Shown in pieces: positions 56,560-64,000 of a DNA stretch of 64,000 nucleotides. The notes under the pieces were generated by a model, which saw only the letters and a program-made list of their open reading frames with translations, did no database searches and was not told the DNA's origin. Where the stretch lies: assembly GCA_963556255.1 (NCBI GenBank), contig OY744605.1:5804807-5868806 (forward strand). The letters are read 5' to 3'. Source of the DNA: Allolobophora icterica (Eukaryota; Annelida; Clitellata; Crassiclitellata; Lumbricidae). Both the position numbers and the translations under genes were made by a program. The first letter of the stretch is position 1; the number at the start of each line of letters is the position of its first letter.

Positions 56560-57000
56560 TGACTATAGCGTTCCATACTTTATATTACCTTACCTTACCT
56601 GACCTCCCCTCCCCTCGCCTTGCCTAGCGTGACCATGCCTACGCTTGCCATATCCATAGCCTTTACCTTGCATTACCTTACGTTGACCATTGCCACCATC
56701 ATAATCAGCGAAGAAGAAATAATATTGTCTTTCAATAATCGATGTGCGTTTAAATGCTTCTTGTTCATCTTCTTGATATTCTTCTTATTATTATTCTTCT
56801 ATTGCTACTACTTCTGGTGCTACTATTACTACTTCCTCGATAACTTCTTCTGCTTCTTCTTACTCTTCCTTCTTCTCTTTTTCCTTCATTATCATTTCTT
56901 CTGTCCTTTTTCATTTTTACATATTATCAATTTCTTCTTTTCTCTTTTTCTTCGCATTCCTTATCTCCTTCTTCTTCCCAAACCGAATTTACCTGTACCT
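56560..57000. repeat. CCTTAC-rich and TTCTTC-rich low-complexity sequence
   Basis: TTACCTTACCT units at 56585-56680, then pyrimidine-rich CTTCTT sequence to 56985. The open frames here are compositional. Confidence 0.75.
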
Positions 57001-57660
57001 CATTTGATGTGATCAAAAACACCGCATCTTCCTTGCCGCGTTTTATATCTAATTCAAGGCCAGAGATGATGGCCATTTAGAGGGGTCAGAGGTCACCGAA
57101 GGTCAGTTGGGGGAAATATCGGACCGTGACCGGAAACTGCTGGGGCGCTTAACCCCCTGCTACGTTAGGACCGATCTGAGAGCTTCGGGTTCCTTGAAGT
57201 TTGATCGGGTAACTGGGAGTACGACGTCACACTTGAGGGTAAACAAGAACTGACCGGTGTAATGTAGCTACTTAGGGAGGGGCATGTAGTTGTAAACATA
57301 GTGGAACATTTGTATAGCGCCTTATCCACTCTACTCTTAATCTATTTACCCTCGGTTGCCTTACCTTACTTTACGTAACGAGGTAGATTCCTACTATTTA
57401 GCGCCTACACCTTACTTTGACTCTTACTTTACATTACCCTGTCTTACTATCTTACATTCTATCATTTACCATACGTGTCCTTCCTTATATTACCTTTAAT
57501 TAGCTTATCTTTGCTTTCTACATTTTATTAGAGTTTATATCTTATTTTGACTCTTACGTCTTAACTGTAATCCCTACCAGACCTGACTGAGCAATTCTGA
57601 ACTTATAAGGAGGGTATCATCAAATTGCAATTTTTAGGCATTGTGTCGCAATACGTTCTA
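57001..57660. other. No recognised gene
   Basis: SINE-like ACATTTGTATAGCGCCTTAT at 57306-57325, then degenerate CTTACxTTAC repeats to 57560. Nothing else. Confidence 0.4.
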
Positions 57661-57802
57661 TTGCAATCTCTATTTTCGTATTATATTGCGCTGTATAGTA
57701 TAATTATAGTTGCATTGTATTGTAATTTATCGCATAATTTTATTCCATAATAACATTGCACATATTGTATAATTAAAATTGTATTGTATTGTATTGTATT
57801 AC
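57660..57802. repeat. TATTGTAT-type repeats
   Basis: Degenerate (TTGTAT)n, ending in four pure units at 57782-57800. Confidence 0.8.
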
Positions 57803-58144
57803 CGGAGCAACTTGGTGTAACATCAACGCGAGCATTTCCTGCCTGTACTGTAAAACTTTTGACGACATTTACCACCTCAATATCATCTTCCTCCCTCCTT
57901 TTCCTTCTCATCTTCCTCCCAATCCACCCATGCATGACGCCTCCACCCTCCAATCCAGCTCCCTCCCCCAACGTCAATATTTTGACAGATGGACTACACG
58001 CCATTTAACTACAGCACCGAACCACATCACACACTATAATACAACACCGACTTACATGCCCATAAATATATTATATACATATTCACATGAATATATTATA
58101 TTATATATACTTATGTATGAACCAACTGCACGTGATCCTGAAAC

Positions 58145-58173
58145 ATATATATACACATATATGCAAAAAATGC

Positions 58174-58218
<45 letters not shown>

Positions 58219-58650
58219 GAAAGACAGCTTGGGAACAGACTACAATATGATATAATTTATGGGACTTGTTCTCATCCAATTATTAAAAACTTCCACCATG
58301 TATATATATAAATAGAAACATACATACATACGTACGTTCGTACATACGTACATATATATATACACATACATACATACACACATACATACAAATAAATATA
58401 CATACGTACATGTATCTCCTCAAATTTTAAGGTAATAATTTTTTGAAAAGTTTGTTACATAAAAACATGTAAGATTCTGCATTATATATATATATATATA
58501 TACTAAAAATATTGCACACACACAATATATGTATATACACGCATATACATTTATGCATATACGTAATCTTCAGCAAGAATAGGCCATTTAAACACTCCAT
58601 GCAAGAATACACTCACACTCAAACATACTTACACACCAACACACACACAG

Positions 58651-58713
<63 letters not shown>

Positions 58714-58830
58714 TATATATAAATTACATATACATTTATATATATAGAAACTGCCATGCACCTGTGCACTTCTGTATATTTGTATACATGTATATATATA
58801 TATATGTACATATATATATATATATGTACA
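58145..58830. repeat. (AT)n, (CATA)n and (AC)n cluster
   Basis: AT run at 58168-58213, CATACATA at 58316-58405, AT at 58481-58502, AC run of about 57 bases at 58653-58709, and further AT runs to 58824. Confidence 0.93.
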
Positions 58831-59103
58831 TGATGGTGCAGGTGATGGGTGTGTTCTCAGCGCTCACACGTGCCCCCTCTTGTTATTCTCAGATGCAGTG
58901 CGTTCATCCTGCGCTGCGTCTAATTCGATCCACATGAAAGTGATTTTCGCCCTTTCCACGTCGTCCTCTCGCCCGCCACCCCCTCATTCGCCTACCACCT
59001 ACTCACCCCACCCTTCCTTACTTCGCAGCTCTCACGAAGGAATATGACTTCATCCTAATCATCAGCATCCTCATCAACACAGCTGTGTCATCGGTTTTTC
59101 TTA
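58831..59103. other. No recognised gene
   Basis: Mixed sequence. Nothing found. Confidence 0.4.
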
Positions 59104-59215
59104 AGTAGATTAGATTAGATTGGAACCGAATAGAACACAATAGAACACAATAGAACAGAATAGAACATAATAGAACAGAATAGAACAGAATAGAACAGAA
59201 TAGAATAGACTGGCT
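59104..59215. repeat. (ATAGAACAGA)n minisatellite
   Basis: About ten units of AGAACAGAAT and AGAACACAAT. Confidence 0.92.
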
Positions 59216-59259
59216 TTTCCATGATAATGATCACCATCGTCGTTGTCGTCAATGATGAA

Positions 59260-59765
<506 letters not shown>

Positions 59766-59899
59766 TACGACGGTGATGATAGGCGACACTCTGATGATCT
59801 TTTTGTTGCTAATACGAATAAATTTAGATACAGCCAATATTTAATTTCTCTTCAAACTATGTTATTTTTTACAATTACAATCAGCAGCACAATTTTTTT

Positions 59900-59939
59900 A
59901 TAATCATTATCATCATCATCATCGTCATCATCATCATCG

Positions 59940-59973
<34 letters not shown>

Positions 59974-60190
59974 AGGCGTGGTCGTTGTCTATCTAAGTCT
60001 TTCTCGATTCTGACTGCCTGTTAGACAAAGTTTCACCCAATCACTGGCCATCCCTGCAGCCTACAGGGTTTGCCAGAAATAAGCCAGCCTCCTTCCTTCC
60101 AAAGTAACCCTCTTCCTCCTCTTCCTCTTCCTTCTTCTTTCCCTTCTCCTCCTCGTCTTCTTCCTCTTCTTCCTCCTTCCCCTCCTTCTG
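59900..60190. repeat. (ATC)n and CTTCCT-rich sequence
   Basis: ATC triplets at 59905-59971, pyrimidine-rich CTTCCTC at 60085-60190. Confidence 0.85.
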
Positions 60191-60464
60191 CGCAGCATGT
60201 GTGCATCTTCAAGGCGTCCTAAATCTTCTTCAACTGTTCGGATCTCGCAGACTTCGGACGAACTGGATTTGAACGACGAATTTTTGTTCAGGCAAGTGGT
60301 CATCTTTTTCTCTTTGCTTCTACGAATTAAAGTAAAGAAGGGAGGTTTATTAAAATTAAAGGGGCATTCATCGGAAGAAGAGCAAATAAGTCTCATACAC
60401 AATTTTTTTAGTCTAACATTCACCCTATGGGTAAAAGAATCTGAATGTCAACTCTAGATATTGC

Positions 60465-61400
60465 TTTATGTTGTTAAACAATGAATATTAGTGACATTGT
60501 TGAGTTCTATTTGAAACCCCTTGATGTTGTCATTCGGACTGTGGTAATTTCTCTTTTTCGGAGCATTGTACACATTTTCAAAATGTCTTTAACGGCCTTT
60601 GATATCACAAGACGACGTTGAGCCTGAAATAATAATAAATAAATATTCGCTGTACGTTAGGGACTGGGGGTACGTACTAATGCCATACAAACATTGCTAA
60701 TGCAACGCTCTTTGGACACCTTTAAAATGCTGTCAATCGACACTATGTATAATTCTATCCATCGCTCCACCGCTTATATAAGAGAAAATTTTAAAGGTGT
60801 TATATGCCAAATAAATTCCGTCGACGTCAACAGCCTTTGTTGCTATAAGATGTCCGATTATTTTATAACTCTGTCACTGCAATTACTCCGGCAGTGCCAG
60901 TCCCAAGTCTGGAGAAAGAAGGAGGGCGACGCAAATCATCCATGTTATGACACAGTGTCGTTAAATAGTATTATTTGATGCCACATGAACGGCGAGAACT
61001 ATTCGCAATTAGGCCTATATCTGTTGACGTCAACGACCTTTCTTGTCGTAAGATGTCGTTTAACTCTCATCCAGTCCTTTAATAACTGCGTCACTGTCCA
61101 TGCTCTGGTAGCGCCAGTCCCAACCAAGAGTGGATGAGGAGGGCAATGCTTATCTGATGCGTCATGACATGGTGTCGTTATGGATATGAAGCGTTAGCAA
61201 CATCATTCTTCTTAGCCTCGGCATATGAGGAAGTGTGGCCAATTCTCCCCCTCGCCGCTTGACAAGTCAGTGTACCCATTATAGATGAGTTCGTTGGGGG
61301 CGCAAGAGAAGCGGAAATATCGCAACAAAATATAATCACAGATTCGTTGAGTTTTGTATTTGTTTTAATGAGACAAGATGACATTTATCGAGATTAGATG
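60465..61400 (+). repeat. R1-containing tandem duplicate, left copy
   Basis: Matches 62150-64000: AACAATGAATATTAGTGACA, GATGTTGTCATTCGGACT, TTAGGCCTATATCTGTTGAC and ATGAAGCGTTAGCAACATCA. It includes full-length R1 motifs and a minus-strand SINE end. Confidence 0.85.
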
Positions 61401-61599
61401 AATGATATTAGACTAGGCTATCTGGAAGTTGATGAGATCATCTCAAGCGAATCAAATAAAAATAAGTTTGAACATCCATGCTTCTCTGTCGACGTGAATT
61501 CGTTGGTTGGTTCCACGTGTGTGCGTGGGCCCACCACTGGTGACACTTCTAGTTTACTGTCTACGTAATAGTTTAGTTCTTAATTACATTTAACATCAT

Positions 61600-61670
61600 A
61601 TAGGCTACAGTACAGAGCGCCTCTGGTTTGTTTTGCTCTTCGAACGGCGCTGTATAAATGTCCAAATACA
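61600..61670. mobile_element. SINE-like fragment
   Basis: ACAGAGCGCCTCTGG and GGCGCTGTATAAATGTCCAA form a small inverted pair found at the ends of common invertebrate SINEs. Confidence 0.4.
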
Positions 61671-61759
61671 ATTACAACTAAAAATTACAAAGTCAGAAAC
61701 AACGGCCTGAACAGCCACATGTCCTTAAACACTTCGTTAGCGATGCTCTTACAACACAC

Positions 61760-61990
61760 CCTTTAAAAGCTTTTCGACATTACTTTATTAAGTTCCGCTG
61801 CCGTTTTATGCTGCCTTTATCGTTGTAAAGAGTTTTAAATGTTAAACGGATACAAGGTGTCGTTAAACGCTGCAAACTACTCAACTACATCTAACTTCGC
61901 TTCTGGTTGTGTTTGTTCCAAGGTGGATAAAGGGGGAGGGCGATGTTAATCATCTTTGTTACGACACAGCGTCGTTGAACCGTAATCGCA
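61760..61990 (+). repeat. R1 dispersed repeat
   Basis: GATAAAGGGGGAGGGCGATG, then AATCATCTTTGTTACGACAC and GCGTCGTTGAACCGTAA. Confidence 0.65.
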
Positions 61991-62173
61991 CAAATAGAGC
62001 ATAACCTTAGAATTTTATTGAATCATTTCCTATCGACGATGAGTAAAATGTAAAATGGTGGAATCCATCCTTCTTACTCTCAAGTGTATTCGACTGCAAC
62101 GTGTGTAAGGTGAGTTAAGGTTGACATTAGCGACCCAGGCAGCCATAGACATTGCCTTATGTTGTTAAACAAT

Positions 62174-62298
62174 TGTATTGTATTGTATTGTATTCGGATA
62201 TTTATAAAGCGCTTCTAGCGGGAGGGTCATTCAGAAGCGCTCCCAGTGCGAGAGACCCCGAGAGAAAAAGCAAGTTTTAAGAAAGGTAAAAGAGGAAG
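62174..62298. mobile_element. SINE-like insertion, 125 bp
   Basis: Flanked by AAACAAT (62167-62173 and 62299-62305). Starts with (TGTAT)n and has TATTTATAAAGCGCTTCTAG and its near inverse CAGAAGCGCTCCC. The left duplicate at 60475 has the empty site. Confidence 0.75.
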
Positions 62299-62909
62299 AA
62301 ACAATGAATATTAGTGACATTGCAAAGTTCTGTTTGACTCCTCTTGATGTTGTCATTCGGACTCTGTAAATTTCTTTTTTCGGAGCATTGTAAAGACATT
62401 TTCGAAATGTGTTTAACGGCCTTTTAAATCACAAGACGGCTTTGAGCCCTAAAATAATAATAATAAATATTCGCTGTATGTTAGGGTACATAATAATGCC
62501 ATACGAACATTTGTAATGCAACACTCTATGGACACCTTTAAAACGCTCTCATTCTAAACTATATATTTATCAAACGCGCACATAATGTTGATCCTTTGCA
62601 CCACCGTAAATATTAGAGAAAATATTAAGGAGCAGTAATATGCCAAAAAAATTTCTGCCGACGTCAAAGCCTTTGTTGCTATTAGATGTCGTAGAACTCT
62701 GGATCCTACTCCACCGATTACATTAGGTCTATTACTCCGTCACTGCTCTTCCTCTGGCAGTGCCAGTCCCTAGTCTGGAGAAAGAAGGAGGGCGACGGTA
62801 ATCATCCGTGCTATGACACAGTGTCGCTAAATAGCAACCAACCGCTTATATTATGATTTTCATTGAGTGCTCTTTGATGCCACAGGAACGGTGAGAACTG
62901 TTCACAATT

Positions 62910-63609
62910 GAAGGGCTTGCCTCAAAAACCAGGTATTTCGACATACCTGGTGTATGTGAAAAAGTATACCAGGGTGCTTGGAATATTGTATTCTATATAC
63001 CCTGCAAATTGGTGCAAATCTGATTATTTTTGAATTCGCTTTTGGATAAAACAGTTTGTCGACATATGGTATTTAGCAGCCCGCAGCATTACTCCAATGG
63101 AATAACCCGGTATGATAACAAAAATTGCCGTTTTTTCTTGTAATCTTTGTATTAAAACCGGTGCAATAATCAGGTTATTTGACATACCCGGTTATTGTCT
63201 CTTACTTACTCTACAATTCACTGATTTGCGGTGTTTATTCTTACCGTAATGTAGCTATGATGACTTACCTTCTTATTGCACGATTAATTTGTACTGTGTG
63301 CTAGTCACCATTTGGTGCAAGAATAAGGTATGTCAACTAACAGCAGACGATTTTTGCTTCATACTGGGTTATTGAGTGTCAATAACCAGGTATGAAGCAA
63401 AATGTCGTGAAAAAACATTAATGTTATCTTTTACATTGCATTATGTAACAATTTCGTGAAAGACAATAATAACTTACAAGGTACTTCAAACAGTTTGTCG
63501 ATATCTCGTAAAATGGCTTAGATACAACAGTTTGAAGTGTCAAATCTTTGAAGCCATTTTCCCAAAATTCAAAAAATCCAACATACCTGGTTATTGCTGC
63601 AAGCCCTTC
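62910..63609. mobile_element. 700-bp TIR element with ACCAGGTAT repeats
   Basis: Ends GAAGGGCTTGCCTCAAAAAC and, read inward from the right, GAAGGGCTTGCAGCAATAAC, both leading into ACCAGGTAT. Flanked by AATT (62906-62909 and 63610-63613). The left duplicate has the empty site (CGCAATTAGGCCTATATCTG at about 61002). The motif ACC(A/C)GGTAT or its inverse occurs at least six times inside. No transposase. Confidence 0.85.
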
Positions 63610-64000
63610 AATTCTATCTGTTGACCTCGACGACCTTTCTCGTCGCAAGATCTCGTTTAACTCTCATCCAGTCCTTTAGTAACGGCGTCACTGTCCATAC
63701 TCTTGTAGCGCCAGTCTCAACCAAGCGTGAATAAGAAGGGCGATGCTTATCAGCTGCGTCATTACATAGCGTCGTTATGGATATGAAACGTTAGGAACAT
63801 CATTTTTCTTAGCCTCGGCGTATGAAGGAGGGTGGCCAACCCTACACTCGCCACTTGACAAGTCTACCGTCAGTGTACTCATTATAGAACGAAGTTCGCT
63901 AGGGGGCGCAAGACATATCCCAACAAATTATCATCACAGATTCGTTGACCTTTCATATTTGTTTTAATGAGATAAGATGACATTTATCGAGATTATATTA

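Larger units (their letters stand above)
62150..64000 (+). repeat. R1-containing tandem duplicate, right copy
   Basis: Colinear with 60465-61400 but interrupted by a 125-bp SINE-like insertion (62174-62298) and a 700-bp TIR element (62910-63609). It continues to the window end. Confidence 0.85.

Noticed and set aside
56620..57012. Phe/Leu-rich 130-codon frame resembling a membrane protein
   Set aside because: Composition follows from TTCTTC-rich sequence; no helix spacing, start context or homology.

Overview
This is animal nuclear DNA, not bacterial. It has low coding density, exons bounded by splice-like sites, long (AT)n and trinucleotide arrays, tRNA-derived SINEs, LINE 3' ends and many small TIR transposons. 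The gene content points to a marine invertebrate, most likely a lophotrochozoan such as a mollusc: a fucolectin-type F5/8C exon, a PAN/apple exon, and a roughly 960-residue Mab-21/cGAS-like protein of the type expanded in molluscs. The palindrome TAGGCCTA is strikingly over-represented. I cannot name the species.

Layout. (1) 1-8 kb: a piggyBac-like element (1125-2426, TTAA target site), then a plus-strand gene seen as three exons: N-terminal half of an FTP/F5-8C lectin domain (3595), a continuation (5191) and a terminal PAN/apple exon (7480-7733). Minisatellites and SINE-like insertions fill the introns. (2) 8-12 kb: dispersed repeats and a 640-bp compound trinucleotide array. (3) 12-48 kb: seven minus-strand copies of one gene family. 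Each begins with a conserved domain that looks like a ParB/sulfiredoxin fold (signature WALTGNRRLYLYRKLE). Each ends, or once ended, in a Cys-cluster tail. They fall into types A (12.1 kb), B (16.2, 37.3), C (29.7, 41.2) and D (32.8, 46.6). The order A-B-C-D-B-C-D, with long matching flanks, shows that a three-gene B-C-D unit was duplicated in tandem (about 15.4-36.2 kb and 36.6-50.1 kb). (4) Only the first unit carries a roughly 7-10 kb extra segment between B and C. It holds a minus-strand Mab-21/cGLR gene (22363-25249) whose frame is broken by an exact 10-bp tandem duplication, and it is flanked by direct repeats (20.2-20.95 and 28.4-29.1 kb). (5) 50-64 kb: no host gene recognised. This stretch holds a 1.2-kb inverted repeat with a LINE tail at its centre, a RTE/jockey-type LINE C-terminus (55290-55680), many minisatellites, and a tandem repeat pair at the right end with datable insertions.

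How the genes relate. Nothing shows that the three gene types act in one pathway. The family array is the most unusual feature. The sequence suggests small proteins with a ParB-like N-terminal module, a variable Ser/Pro/Arg-rich middle (partly an eight-residue repeat), and a Cys-dense C-terminus that could be acylated or bind metal. In both C-type copies the triplet-repeat DNA of the tail has slipped frame, giving hydrophobic tails instead. Paired duplicates make many insertions datable: the SINE at 18.4/39.8 kb predates the duplication, while a hAT-like MITE, a 1.1-kb TIR element and a 203-bp hairpin element came later.
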